Shown here: piece by piece, positions 19,368 to 29,655 of the stretch
Position numbering within the stretch: the stretch's first letter is position 1
How the letters are laid out: every line of letters starts with the position of its first letter
Source of the DNA: Deltaproteobacteria bacterium
Lineage (GTDB): Bacteria > Desulfobacterota > Desulfobaccia > Desulfobaccales > 0-14-0-80-60-11
Assembly: GCA_021813445.1 (NCBI GenBank)
Contig: JAKAKP010000151.1
Span: 1 to 64,000, forward strand
DNA: 64,000 bases
Direction of reading: 5' to 3'
Program-made: the position numbers and the translations under genes
The notes under the pieces: generated by a model
Database searches by the model: none
What the model was told of the DNA's origin: nothing
Seen by the model: only the letters and a program-made list of their open reading frames with translations

Positions 19368-20063
19368 ATGGAGTTGATTTCCCAAGTGCTGGCCCACTTC
19401 CCGGGCCGCTTCGCCACCGAGTTGGGTATCGACGTCCAGGCCGGGCCGGAGGCCAGACAGAAATGGTTCCTGGCCGCCATCCTTTACGGGGCCCGCATCT
19501 CCGGCAAGCTGGCGGCCCGCACTTACCAGGTTTTTGCCAGCCGGGGGATCTACTCCCCAGCGGCCATCCTGGAGCAGGGCTGGGATAATCTGGTGGCCCT
19601 GCTGGATGCCGGCGGCTACGCCCGCTACGATTTTAAGACCGCCACCAAATTGCTGAAAATTATGGCTTCCTTGCAGGAGCATTATCAAGGCTCGCTGGAG
19701 CAGCTGCACGCCGCGGCCACAGACGGCCCGGACCTGGAAGCGCGGCTCATGGCCCTGGCCCCGGGGATCGGCCCGGCCACGGCCAACATTTTTCTCAGGG
19801 AACTACGGGGCGTCTGGGCCAAAGCCACTCCCGGCTTAAGCCCCCTGGCCCAACTGGCCGGGGAGCACCTGCGGCTGTTGCCTCCGGGCCTCAGTCCGGA
19901 AGAGGCGCTGGCCACACTGGCGGCCAAATGGCGGCAAGAACCCGCGCCGCCCCGCGACTTCGCCGACCTGGAGGCGGCCATGGTGCGCCTGGGCCGGGAC
20001 TATTGCCGCAAACCCCAGGGGCCGCCCTGTCCCCTGGGGAACTGGTGCGGCCGCAGTAGATGA
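19368..20063 (+). CDS. HhH-GPD superfamily (endonuclease III-like) protein
   Basis: HhH-like LMALAPGIGPATANIFLRELRG; C-terminal Cys cluster DYCRKPQGPPCPLGNWCGRSR reminiscent of the EndoIII 4Fe-4S loop. Confidence 0.7.
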   Translation: MELISQVLAHFPGRFATELGIDVQAGPEARQKWFLAAILYGARISGKLAARTYQVFASRGIYSPAAILEQGWDNLVALLDAGGYARYDFKTATKLLKIMASLQEHYQGSLEQLHAAATDGPDLEARLMALAPGIGPATANIFLRELRGVWAKATPGLSPLAQLAGEHLRLLPPGLSPEEALATLAAKWRQEPAPPRDFADLEAAMVRLGRDYCRKPQGPPCPLGNWCGRSR

Positions 20064-20120
20064 CGCTTCGTAAATAATAGGACACTAAATCTAAGGGAAA
20101 AATAAACCTCGAGGGGATTA

Positions 20121-20211
20121 AAGCCCCCTTTGAAAAGGGGAGTTTTAAAGGGTTTTTCCTTTCGCTTAGCAAATCCCTCCTAACCCCCCTTTGGCGAAGG
20201 GGGATTAAAAA
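20121..20211. repeat. CCCCCTTT/AAAGGGGG palindromic repeat cluster
   Basis: AAAGCCCCCTTTGAAAAGGGGAG ... AAATCCCTCCTAACCCCCCTTTGGCGAAGGGGGATT. Confidence 0.75.
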
Positions 20212-20215
20212 CCTT

Positions 20216-20962
20216 TCAATGGGCTTTATTTCCAAACAGCCGCGACAAGGTCTCCCAGGTCTCCGAGGCATAGGCATCCGTCAAGGCATAATCCCACCCC
20301 AGGCTGTGGAATAAGCCCCGCACCTGGCCCCGGTAGTTCAAGGGGTCCAACATCACCCGGCTGACGTAAGGCGAAATGAGTTCATGGAGCCGGGCGGGGT
20401 TCATGGGCAGCATGGGGGCGATGAAGACCCAGGGGTGAAGGCCCGCGTCATGTAATTTCTTTAAGGCCGCGATACGGGCGCCGATGGGCGGGGCGTGGGG
20501 CTCCAGGATCTTGCGGACCCGGTCGTCGTCGGTGGGGATGGAGAAGCCGACGGTGACCTCCGGCAACCCCGTGAGGATATCCAGGTCCCGGCAGACCAGG
20601 GGCGATCTGGTCAAAATGTCGATGCCCCAGCCGTACTCGCCTAAAATTTCCAGACATTGCCGGGTCAGCCGGTATTTCCCTTCCACCGGCTGGTAGGGAT
20701 CGCAGACGCTGGAGAGCAGGGCCCGGCCGGGCCTTTTTTTACGGCGCAGTTCGGCCCGCAGGACCTCGGGCAGGTTAACTTTCACCTCCACAAACGTGCC
20801 CCAGGGAGCCTGCTGGTGCTGGCGGGAATACTTGCGCATGAACACCGCGTAGCAATAACGGCAGCCGTGACCGCACCCCAGGTAGGGGTTGATGACATAA
20901 TCCACGCCCGGGATTTTGGACCGGACCAACGCGGTCCTGGCGGTGATGGCGGTTATTTCCAA
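20216..20962 (-). CDS. SPL-family radical SAM protein
   Basis: NPYLGCGHGCRYCYAVFMRKYS (CxxxCxYC), SSVCDPYQPVEGKYRLTRQCLEIL, ILTRSPLVCRDLDIL. Confidence 0.88.
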   Translation of the reverse strand: MEITAITARTALVRSKIPGVDYVINPYLGCGHGCRYCYAVFMRKYSRQHQQAPWGTFVEVKVNLPEVLRAELRRKKRPGRALLSSVCDPYQPVEGKYRLTRQCLEILGEYGWGIDILTRSPLVCRDLDILTGLPEVTVGFSIPTDDDRVRKILEPHAPPIGARIAALKKLHDAGLHPWVFIAPMLPMNPARLHELISPYVSRVMLDPLNYRGQVRGLFHSLGWDYALTDAYASETWETLSRLFGNKAH

Positions 20963-21060
20963 AAACGCGGCTCAGCGATTTTAAAAAGGTTTACAGGAGA
21001 ATTTCCCCTGACTAATTAATTATATAGTATATTCAATTTTTAAATAATTAAGGTAGCCTT

Positions 21061-21092
21061 CACCGGCGCAGGCTGGAAAGCCGGTGCCACCG
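21061..21092. repeat. REP-like palindrome
   Basis: CACCGGCGCAGGCTGGAAAGCCGGTGCCACCG. Confidence 0.65.
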
Positions 21093-21124
21093 CCTGGATT
21101 GGACACCAAACCGGAAGAAAAGCC

Positions 21125-21535
21125 ATGCGGCCTACAGGAGTTTTATTCATCTGCCTGGGGAATTCCTGCCGCAGCATCATGGCCGAGGCCCTGGCCCGCC
21201 ACCTGTGCGGGGGCACGGTGCTGGCCGCGTCCGCGGGCATCAGCCCCCTGGGCTTTATCGCCCCCCTGACGCTGAAGGTGCTGGCGGAAATCGGGGTATC
21301 CAGCCTTGGGCTGCGCTCCAAGGGGCTGGAAGAAATAGCGTTCCCCGCCTACTCCCTAGCCGTTAATCTGACAGATTATTCTCTGGCCGGTCACCTCCCC
21401 GTTAACTTTTCCGGTCGATTGCTGCGGCGGCCGGCCCCGGACCCTTACGGCGGCAGCCTGGAGGACTACCGGCAGACCCGGGATTTCTTGCACCGACTGC
21501 TTCTGCAGGAGCTATTTCCTGGAACCAGGAGCTGA
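21125..21535 (+). CDS. Low-molecular-weight protein tyrosine phosphatase / arsenate reductase-like protein
   Basis: GVLFICLGNSCRSIMAEALARHL (Cx5RS P-loop) near the N terminus; PDPYGGSLEDYRQTRDFL C-terminal Asp-Pro motif. Confidence 0.87.
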   Translation: MRPTGVLFICLGNSCRSIMAEALARHLCGGTVLAASAGISPLGFIAPLTLKVLAEIGVSSLGLRSKGLEEIAFPAYSLAVNLTDYSLAGHLPVNFSGRLLRRPAPDPYGGSLEDYRQTRDFLHRLLLQELFPGTRS

Positions 21536-21798
21536 GTCCCGCTATGGTCAGGCTCTTCGCCCCTTTACTTCCTTGAAGAACGGGGGGTGGCGTTCTATAG
21601 TTGGCGGTGGGTGCAGGCCCATGGCGAGGGTTGAAAAAGAAGAGGGCTGTGCGGTTAATTTTCCCGGACCAGCGCCGGATTACCGCCGGCCGATGGTTCT
21701 TAACAGTGAGCCCTTCACTGGTGCAGAATGGCAGCCACTCTTTTAGGACAGCCTGATTCTTATCTTTGGCTCCAGGCTGTCTCCAGGGACCAATTAAT

Positions 21799-23022
21799 AT
21801 GACCTTCAGACAAGGGGAAAAAGACGTCTGGAAGCGCGTTCCCGCCAGGGATATGCTCCGGCGTTGGTGGGTTTGGCTGGTGGCGGCGGCGTTGGTGGGG
21901 ATCGTGGCCTACAGCCAGTTGGGAAAAGGGGGGAAGACCGGAGGCCCAGGCAGGAAAGGGGCGAACCTGGCGCCAGCCAGTGTCCCGGTGACTGCAACCG
22001 CGGCCCGGAAAGGGGACATCGGCATCTGGCTCACCGGCCTGGGCGCCGTCACCCCGGTGCGCACCGTGACCGTCAAGAGCCGGGTGGACGGCGAGCTGAT
22101 GCGGGTCTATTACAAGGAAGGGCAGATCGTCAAACAAGGGCAGCTTTTGGTGGAAATCGACCCCCGGCCCTATCAGGCCCAACTGACCCAGGCCCAGGGC
22201 CAGATGATCCGGGACAAGGCCCTGCTGGCCAACGCCCGGGTGGATCTGAAACGCTACCAGGTCCTCTCCCGCCAGGATTCCATCGCCGAACAGCAGTACG
22301 CCACCCAGAAGTTCCTGGTGCGCCAGTTGGAGGGCACCGTCAAGTTGGATCAAGGGCAGATCGACAACGCCAAACTGCAGATCATCTACTCCCGGATCAC
22401 CGCGCCCGTCAGCGGCCGCATCGGCCTGCGCCTGGTGGATCCCGGCAACATCGTGCACGCCACGGATACCACCGGCCTGGCCGTGATCACCCAACTCGAA
22501 CCCATCACGGTCATCTTCACCATCGCCGAAGACAGCCTGCCCCCGGTCCTCGATAAGCTCAGGGCGGGGGCGCGCCTGCCAGTGGACGCCCTCAACCGCG
22601 AGCAAACCAGGAAGCTCGCCACCGGCTCTTTGCTGACCCTGGACAACCAGATCGATCCCAACAGCGGCACGGTGAAGCTGCGGGCGGAATTTGCCAACAA
22701 AGACCACGCGCTCTTCCCCAACCAGTTCGTCAATGCCCGCCTCCTGCTGGAAACCCGGCACGGAGCCACCCTGGTGCCCACGGCCGCGATCCAGCGCAGC
22801 ACTCAGGGGCCGTACGTCTACCTGGTGGAGCCTGACCGGAAGGTGGCGGTGCGGCAGGTGCGCCTCGGTCCCACCGAAGGGGATCACGTCGCCATTGACC
22901 AAGGGCTCGCTCCCGGGGACCTCGTGGTGGTGGAAGGCTCCGAACGGCTGCGGGCCGGCGTCAAGGTCGAGTTAAAGAACCAGGGCCCTGAAAATTCCGG
23001 CAAGTCCCGGAAAGGCAAGTAG
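21799..23022 (+). CDS. RND efflux periplasmic adaptor subunit (MdtA-like)
   Basis: [82 protein letters not shown]. Confidence 0.92.
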   Translation: MTFRQGEKDVWKRVPARDMLRRWWVWLVAAALVGIVAYSQLGKGGKTGGPGRKGANLAPASVPVTATAARKGDIGIWLTGLGAVTPVRTVTVKSRVDGELMRVYYKEGQIVKQGQLLVEIDPRPYQAQLTQAQGQMIRDKALLANARVDLKRYQVLSRQDSIAEQQYATQKFLVRQLEGTVKLDQGQIDNAKLQIIYSRITAPVSGRIGLRLVDPGNIVHATDTTGLAVITQLEPITVIFTIAEDSLPPVLDKLRAGARLPVDALNREQTRKLATGSLLTLDNQIDPNSGTVKLRAEFANKDHALFPNQFVNARLLLETRHGATLVPTAAIQRSTQGPYVYLVEPDRKVAVRQVRLGPTEGDHVAIDQGLAPGDLVVVEGSERLRAGVKVELKNQGPENSGKSRKGK

Positions 23023-26000
23023 TGAACCCTTCCCGCACCTTTATCCTGCGCCCGGTGGCCACCACCCTGCTGATGGCCGCGATTTTGCTGGCCGGGGCCG
23101 TGGCCTACAACCAACTGCCAGTCTCGGCGCTGCCCCAGGTGGATTACCCCACCATCCAGGTGCTCACTTTTTTCCCGGGCGCCAGCCCCGAGGTCATGGC
23201 TTCCTCTGTGACCGCGCCCCTGGAGCGCCAGTTCGGGCAGATGCCGGGGCTGAAGCAGATGACCTCCAACTCCTCCGGGGGCAGTTCCGTCGTCATCCTG
23301 CAATTCAGCCTGAACCTGAGCCTGGATGTGGCCGAACAGGAGGTCCAGGCCGCGATCAACGCCGCGTCCACCTTCCTGCCCAAGGATCTCCCCAACCCCC
23401 CGGTTTACAGCAAGGTCAATCCCGCGGACGCGCCGGTCCTGACCCTGGCCCTGACTTCGGAGACCCTGCCCCTGTCCAAGGTCGAGGACCTGGCGGATAC
23501 CCGGCTGGCCCAGAAAATCTCCCAACTGCCGGGGGTCGGTTACGTCAGCATCAGCGGCGGGCAGAGGCCGGCGGTGCGGGTCCAGGCCAACCCCACGGCC
23601 CTGGCCGCGTACGGCCTGACCCTGGAAGACCTGCGCACCGCCATTACCGCGTCCAACACCAACCAGGCCAAAGGCAGTTTTGACGGTCCCCGGCAGTCTT
23701 CGGTCATCGGCGCCAATGACCAGCTCTTTACCGCCCAGGAGTACCTGCCGCTGATCGTCGCCTATGTCAACGGCGCACCGGTGCGGCTCGCCGATGTCGC
23801 CGGCGCCATTGACAGTGCTGAGAACGTCAAACAGGCGGCCTGGATGAACGATGTCCCCGCGGTGATCGTCAACATCCAGCGGCAGCCGGGCTCCAATGTC
23901 ATCGAAGTGGTGGACCGCATCAAAAGGCTGCTGCCCATGTTGCAGAGCACCCTGCCCCAGGCGGTGCAGGTCTCGGTGCTCACCGACCGGACCACCACCA
24001 TCCGCGGCTCCGTGGAGGACGTGCAGTTCGAACTGATGCTGGCCGTGGCGCTGGTGATCCTGGTGATCTTTCTGTTTTTGCGCAATTTGCCGGCCACCAT
24101 CATCCCCAGTGTGGCCGTGCCCTTTTCCCTGGTGGGCACCTTCGGGATCATGTATCTCCTGGGATACAGCCTGAACAACCTGTCGCTGATGGCCCTGACC
24201 ATCTCCACGGGTTTCGTGGTGGATGACGCCATCGTCATGATCGAAAACATCGCCCGCTACATCGAACAGGGGGAGCCGCCGTTGCAGGCGGCTTTAAAAG
24301 GTTCGGAGCAGATCGCCTTCACCATCCTGTCCCTGACCGTGTCCCTGATCGCGGTTTTGATTCCGGTGCTCTTCATGGGGGAGGTGGTGGGCCGGCTCTT
24401 CCGGGAATTTGCCGTGACTTTGGGGGTGACGATCCTCATCTCCGCGGTGGTGTCCCTGACGCTGACGCCGATGATGTGCGCCCGGCTGCTCAAGCATACC
24501 CCGGAGGAGCAGCAGAGCCGTATTTTCCGGACTTCCCAGCGGGTCTACGACCGGATTCTCGATTTCTATGCCCTGACCCTGCGCTGGGTCCTGAAGCACC
24601 AGCCCGCCACCCTGCTGGTGGCGGTGGCCACCCTGGTCCTGACGGTCTTCCTGTACATCATCGTGCCCAAGGGCTTCTTTCCGGTGCAGGACACCGGTAT
24701 CATCCTGGGCATCTCGGAGGCCCCCCAATCCATCTCCTTTCCGGCCATGGCCGAACGGCAGCAGGCCCTGGCCCGGGTGATCCTCAAGGACCCGGCGGTG
24801 GAGAGCCTCTCCACCTTTATCGGCGTGGATGGCACCAATATCACCCTCAACAGCGGCCGGGTGCTGATCAACCTCAAGCCGCTCTCCCAGCGCAAAATCA
24901 GCGCCTCCGAGATCATCCGCCGCCTCCAGCCCCAGATCGCCCAACTGGAAGGCATCAGCCTCTTCATGCAGCCGGTCCAGGACCTCACCGTGGAGGACCG
25001 GGTCAGCCGCACCCAATACCAGTATAGCCTGGAAGATCCCAACGCCGAGGAATTGAACCTCTGGACCCCCAAGCTGGTCGCCGCCCTCCGGGAACTGCCG
25101 GAGCTCCAGGACGTGAGCAGCGATCTCCAGGATCGAGGCCTCCAGGTCTATCTCACCATCGACCGGGCCACGGCCTCCAGGTTGGGGATCACCCCCCAGC
25201 TCATCGACGACACCCTCTACGACGCGTTCGGGCAGCGCCAGGTGTCCACGATCTTTACCCAGTTAAACCAGTACCGGGTCGTCCTGGAGGTCAAGCCGGA
25301 CTTTCAGCAAAAGCCCCATAAACTCGAAGACATCTATATCCGCAGCGCCGGCGGCGGCAAGGTGCCGCTCGCCGCCATCACCCGGGTGGAAGAGACCATG
25401 GGTCCCCTGGCCATCAGCCACCAAGGCCAGTTTCCGGCCACCACCCTGTCCTTCAATCTGGCGGCAGGGGTTTCTTTGGGGGAAGCGGTACAGGCCCTGG
25501 ATACCACCGCCAAGAACTTGGGCCTGCCTCCCAGCATCCGGGGCAGATGGCAGGGTACGGCCCTGGCCTTTCAGGCCGCGCTGAAAAACGAACCGCTGTT
25601 GATCCTGGCGGCCCTGATCACGGTCTACATCGTCTTAGGCGTGCTGTATGAGAGCTATATCCACCCCATCACCATCATCTCCACGCTGCCGTCGGCCGGG
25701 GTGGGGGCCATTCTCGCCCTGCTGCTGTGCCGCACCGAATTCAGCATCATTGCCTTGATCGGCATCATCCTGCTCATCGGCATTGTCAAAAAGAACGGCA
25801 TCATGATGGTGGACTTTGCCCTGGACGCGGAGCGCCGGGAAGGGAAGCCCCCGGAAGAGGCCATTTATCAGGCCTGCCTGCTGCGCTTCCGGCCCATCAT
25901 GATGACCACCTTTGCGGCCCTCTTAGGGGCGCTGCCCCTGGCCATCGGCACCGGCATGGGCTCCGAGCTGCGCCATCCCCTGGGCATCTCCATCATCGGC

Positions 26001-26120
26001 GGCCTGATTGTCAGCCAGGTGCTCACCCTCTATACCACGCCGGTGATTTACCTCTGGTTCGACCGGCTGGCCGCGCGGCTGCGTAAAGAACGGCCAGCAG
26101 AGGGAGATCTGGGAAATTGA
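23022..26120 (+). CDS. RND efflux permease (MdtB-like)
   Basis: [62 protein letters not shown] start overlaps the preceding TAG. Confidence 0.95.
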   Translation: MNPSRTFILRPVATTLLMAAILLAGAVAYNQLPVSALPQVDYPTIQVLTFFPGASPEVMASSVTAPLERQFGQMPGLKQMTSNSSGGSSVVILQFSLNLSLDVAEQEVQAAINAASTFLPKDLPNPPVYSKVNPADAPVLTLALTSETLPLSKVEDLADTRLAQKISQLPGVGYVSISGGQRPAVRVQANPTALAAYGLTLEDLRTAITASNTNQAKGSFDGPRQSSVIGANDQLFTAQEYLPLIVAYVNGAPVRLADVAGAIDSAENVKQAAWMNDVPAVIVNIQRQPGSNVIEVVDRIKRLLPMLQSTLPQAVQVSVLTDRTTTIRGSVEDVQFELMLAVALVILVIFLFLRNLPATIIPSVAVPFSLVGTFGIMYLLGYSLNNLSLMALTISTGFVVDDAIVMIENIARYIEQGEPPLQAALKGSEQIAFTILSLTVSLIAVLIPVLFMGEVVGRLFREFAVTLGVTILISAVVSLTLTPMMCARLLKHTPEEQQSRIFRTSQRVYDRILDFYALTLRWVLKHQPATLLVAVATLVLTVFLYIIVPKGFFPVQDTGIILGISEAPQSISFPAMAERQQALARVILKDPAVESLSTFIGVDGTNITLNSGRVLINLKPLSQRKISASEIIRRLQPQIAQLEGISLFMQPVQDLTVEDRVSRTQYQYSLEDPNAEELNLWTPKLVAALRELPELQDVSSDLQDRGLQVYLTIDRATASRLGITPQLIDDTLYDAFGQRQVSTIFTQLNQYRVVLEVKPDFQQKPHKLEDIYIRSAGGGKVPLAAITRVEETMGPLAISHQGQFPATTLSFNLAAGVSLGEAVQALDTTAKNLGLPPSIRGRWQGTALAFQAALKNEPLLILAALITVYIVLGVLYESYIHPITIISTLPSAGVGAILALLLCRTEFSIIALIGIILLIGIVKKNGIMMVDFALDAERREGKPPEEAIYQACLLRFRPIMMTTFAALLGALPLAIGTGMGSELRHPLGISIIGGLIVSQVLTLYTTPVIYLWFDRLAARLRKERPAEGDLGN

Positions 26121-26225
26121 GGTGATATTGCCTCAACTCGGTTTGTTAAGCTGGCGTTTATGGGCTCAGGCCAATAGTGAATATTAAAAAAGTAGGGGCG
26201 GGCGTCCTCGCCCGCCCTGTACTCC

Positions 26226-26250
26226 GCACAGGCTGGAAAGCCTGCGCTAC
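26226..26250. repeat. REP-like palindrome (composite with 26318..26374)
   Basis: GCACAGGCTGGAAAGCCTGCGCTACC. Confidence 0.65.
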
Positions 26251-26317
26251 CGCTCAGCAACTTTATGGAAAAATCATTCCTGGACCTACAGTGCAACCAC
26301 AAACCATGAAAAAGTTA

Positions 26318-26374
26318 GGTGGGGCGGGCTCCGTGCCCGCCGGGCGTCTGGCGGGCACGGAGGCCCGCCCCACC
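26318..26374. repeat. Long palindrome GGTGGGGCGGGC...GCCCGCCCCACC
   Basis: GGTGGGGCGGGCTCCGTGCCCGCC-GGGCGTCT-GGCGGGCACGGAGGCCCGCCCCACC. Second copy at 63343..63400 has the loop in the opposite orientation. Confidence 0.9.
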
Positions 26375-26413
26375 TACTTGGAACCAGGAACTTGGGTTTT
26401 TAACATATTTTTA

Positions 26414-26495
26414 AGTCCCCATTTTCTATAGGGGAATTTACTGGGATTAGCGGGCACCTCCATAATCCCCCCTGCCCCCCTTTAGGAAAGGAGGG
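26414..26495. repeat. CCCC/GGGG palindromic repeat cluster
   Basis: AAGTCCCCATTTTCTATAGGGGAATT ... AATCCCCCCTGCCCCCCTTTAGGAAAGGAGGG. Confidence 0.6.
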
Positions 26496-26509
26496 AAAGA
26501 GAAACCGGC

Positions 26510-29500
26510 ATGAACATCTCGGCCCCTTTCATCAAAAGACCGGTAGCCACGACCCTGCTCACCATCGGCATGGCCCTGGCCGGGTTTCTGGCCTTCCGGT
26601 TTTTGCCGGTTTCCCCCCTGCCCCAGGTGGATTTTCCCACCATTACCGTGTCGGCCAACCTGCCGGGGGCGGAGCCCGATACCATGGCCACCTCGGTGGC
26701 CGCGCCCCTGGAACGCCAGTTCGGGCGCATCGCCGGGGTGACGGAGATGACCTCCGCGAGTTACCGGGGGTCAACGAGCATTACCTTGCAGTTCGAATTG
26801 AGCCGGGACATCAATGGGGCGGCCCGGGATGTCCAGGCCGCCATTAATGCGGCCCGCACTTACCTGCCCACCAATTTGCCCAGCAACCCCACCTACCGCA
26901 AGGTCAATCCCGCGGACGCCCCCATCCTGATCCTGGCCCTCACCTCCGACACCGCGGACCGGGCGAAGATGTATGATGCGGCCTCCACCATCCTGTCGCA
27001 AAAGCTCTCCCAGGTGGAGGGGGTGGGCACGGTCTTCGTGGGCGGCGGTTCCCTGCCCGCGGTCAGGGTGGAGCTGAACCCGATGACGGTTCACAAGTAC
27101 AGCCTCGGTCTCGAAGATGTACGATCCTTCCTGGGCCAGACCAACGTCAACCGGCCCAAAGGGCAATTGGCGGATGCGCAGCATTCCCGGGAAATCCGGA
27201 CCAACGATCAGCTCTTCAAGGCCGCGGAATACCGGGACCTGGTGGTGGCCTACCGCAACGGCGCGCCGGTGCGTCTGGCGGACTTAGGCGGCGTGGTGGA
27301 TTCCCTGGAGGATGTGCGCACCGAAGGCCTGTTGAACGGCAAGACCGCGGTCATGGTGATCATTTTCCGGTCGCCGGGGGCCAACATCATTGAAACGGTG
27401 GACCGGATCCGGAGCCTGCTGCCCCAACTGCGGGCCGCCATTCCCCAGGATATCGACCTCACTGTCACCGTGGACCGCAGCCCCCCCATCCGCAGTTCCC
27501 TCAAAGACGTGGAATGGACGCTGCTGATTTCCGGCACCCTGGTCATTCTGGTGGTCTTCGCGTTCCTGCGCAGCGTCCGGGCCACCATCATCCCGGGGGT
27601 GGCCGTGCCGGTGTCCATCATCAGCACCTTCGGGGTCATGTATCTCTGGGGCTATAGTGTGGACAATCTCTCCCTCATGGCCCTGACCATCGCCACCGGC
27701 TTTGTGGTGGACGACGCCATCGTGGTCATCGAGAACATCACCCGCTACCTGGAAAAAGGGGAGCCGCCGCTGCAAGCCGCGCTCCTGGGAGCCCGGGAAA
27801 TCGCGTTCACCGTCTTGTCCATGAGCGCTTCCCTGGTGGCGGTCTTTATTCCCCTGTTGTTGATGGGGGGTATGGTGGGCCGGCTGTTCCGGGAGTTCTC
27901 CGTGACCCTGTCTGCGGCCGTTGTCATTTCCCTGGTGGTTTCTTTGACCACCACCCCTATGATGTGCGCCGCGCTCCTTACTTCGGAAAAAGGGCGGACC
28001 CACGGCCGCATCTACCGGGCCAGCGAGTGGGTCTTCGAGCTGATGCGCCATACCTATGAGGTCACTCTGGGCTGGGCCTTGCGGCACCCCAGATTTATGT
28101 TCTCCCTGACGGTGCTCACTCTGGTGGTCAACATCGGCTTATTCGTTTATATCCCTAAAGGTTTCTTTCCGGAACAGGACATCGGCCGGATCACCGGCTT
28201 CATCCGGGCCTCCCAGGACATCTCGTTCCAGGCCATGCGGGCGAAGCTCAAGGAAGTGGTGGGGGTCATCCGCACCGACCCCGATGTCACTGATGTGGTG
28301 GGTTTCAGCGGGGGCCCCGGAGGCGGTGGCTCCACCACCAATACTGCCCGGATGTTCATTTCCCTGAAGCCCTTTGAGGAGCGGCGGGTCACGGCGCGCC
28401 AGATCATTGCCAGGCTGCGCCGCAAGCTGGCCCAGATTCCGGGCGCGCCCACCTACCTGCAACCGGTGCAGGATTTGCGCATCGGCGGCTTTGCCAGCGC
28501 CGCGCTCTACCAATACACCCTCCGGGGGGAAAACCTCGCAGATCTGAATACCTGGGGCCCCCAGATGTTAGAGAAGATGCGGACCTTGCCGGAATTGACC
28601 GATGTCAACAGTGACCAACAGGATAAGGGTTTGCAGTCCACCCTGGTGATCGACCGGGATACGGCCTCCCGCCTCGGCCTCTCCGCCCAGCACATCGACG
28701 ACACCCTGTATGACGCTTTCGGGCAGCGCCAGGTGGCCATCACCTACACCCCCTTAAACCAGTACCACGTGGTGATGGAGGTGGCCCCGCCCTTTTGGCA
28801 GCGCCCGGAAATCCTGCGCCAGATCTATGTGCAGTCCCCGAAAGGCGCCGAGGTGCCGCTGAGTGCGATCACGCGCTACGAGCCCACCACCGCGCCGCTG
28901 TCGGTTAATCATCTGGGGCAGTTTCCTGCAGTCACCATCTCTTTCAATCTGGCCCGGGGCGCAGCCCTGGGGGATGCGGTGGCGGCCATCGAGTCGGGCA
29001 CCCGGGAGATGGGCCTGCCCGCCAGCATCCGGGGGAGCTTTCTGGGTACCGCCGAGGCCTTCAAGGCCTCCCTGGCCAATGAGCCGTATCTGATCCTGGC
29101 CGCGCTCCTGGCGGTCTATATCGTCCTGGGCATTCTCTATGAGAGTTACGTCCACCCCATCACCATCCTCTCCACCCTGCCGTCGGCCGGGGTGGGGGCG
29201 CTGGTGGCCTTGATGCTCAGCGGCACGGAGTTGAGCATTATCGGGGTCATCGGCATCATTCTGCTCATCGGCATCGTCAAGAAGAACGGCATTATGATGG
29301 TGGACTTTGCCCTGGAGGTGGAGCGCCATGAAGGCAAGCGGCCGGAGGAGGCGATCTATGAGGCCTGTCTCCTACGCTTCCGCCCCATCATGATGACCAC
29401 CATGGCCGCGCTGCTGGGGGCGCTGCCTCTGGCGGCGGGACATGGCGCGGGCTCCGAGATGCGCCGCCCCCTGGGCATCTCCATCATCGGCGGCCTGATT

Positions 29501-29641
29501 GTCAGCCAGATGCTCACCCTGTACACCACCCCGGTGATCTATCTTTATCTGGACCGCTTCCGGCTTTGGGTCATCCGCCTGCGGGGCAAGGCAACGGCGA
29601 TGGTTGCGAGGAATAATTCTTTCTCCCCTACAGGGAAGTAG
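26510..29641 (+). CDS. RND efflux permease (MdtC-like)
   Basis: [60 protein letters not shown]. Confidence 0.95.
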   Translation: MNISAPFIKRPVATTLLTIGMALAGFLAFRFLPVSPLPQVDFPTITVSANLPGAEPDTMATSVAAPLERQFGRIAGVTEMTSASYRGSTSITLQFELSRDINGAARDVQAAINAARTYLPTNLPSNPTYRKVNPADAPILILALTSDTADRAKMYDAASTILSQKLSQVEGVGTVFVGGGSLPAVRVELNPMTVHKYSLGLEDVRSFLGQTNVNRPKGQLADAQHSREIRTNDQLFKAAEYRDLVVAYRNGAPVRLADLGGVVDSLEDVRTEGLLNGKTAVMVIIFRSPGANIIETVDRIRSLLPQLRAAIPQDIDLTVTVDRSPPIRSSLKDVEWTLLISGTLVILVVFAFLRSVRATIIPGVAVPVSIISTFGVMYLWGYSVDNLSLMALTIATGFVVDDAIVVIENITRYLEKGEPPLQAALLGAREIAFTVLSMSASLVAVFIPLLLMGGMVGRLFREFSVTLSAAVVISLVVSLTTTPMMCAALLTSEKGRTHGRIYRASEWVFELMRHTYEVTLGWALRHPRFMFSLTVLTLVVNIGLFVYIPKGFFPEQDIGRITGFIRASQDISFQAMRAKLKEVVGVIRTDPDVTDVVGFSGGPGGGGSTTNTARMFISLKPFEERRVTARQIIARLRRKLAQIPGAPTYLQPVQDLRIGGFASAALYQYTLRGENLADLNTWGPQMLEKMRTLPELTDVNSDQQDKGLQSTLVIDRDTASRLGLSAQHIDDTLYDAFGQRQVAITYTPLNQYHVVMEVAPPFWQRPEILRQIYVQSPKGAEVPLSAITRYEPTTAPLSVNHLGQFPAVTISFNLARGAALGDAVAAIESGTREMGLPASIRGSFLGTAEAFKASLANEPYLILAALLAVYIVLGILYESYVHPITILSTLPSAGVGALVALMLSGTELSIIGVIGIILLIGIVKKNGIMMVDFALEVERHEGKRPEEAIYEACLLRFRPIMMTTMAALLGALPLAAGHGAGSEMRRPLGISIIGGLIVSQMLTLYTTPVIYLYLDRFRLWVIRLRGKATAMVARNNSFSPTGK

Positions 29642-29655
29642 GGGCATAGCTCGCT

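Noticed and set aside
21760-22902. 380-aa minus-strand ORF opposite the MdtA-like gene
   Set aside because: Antisense shadow of a GC-rich coding region; low-complexity G/Q/H/D composition and no motifs.
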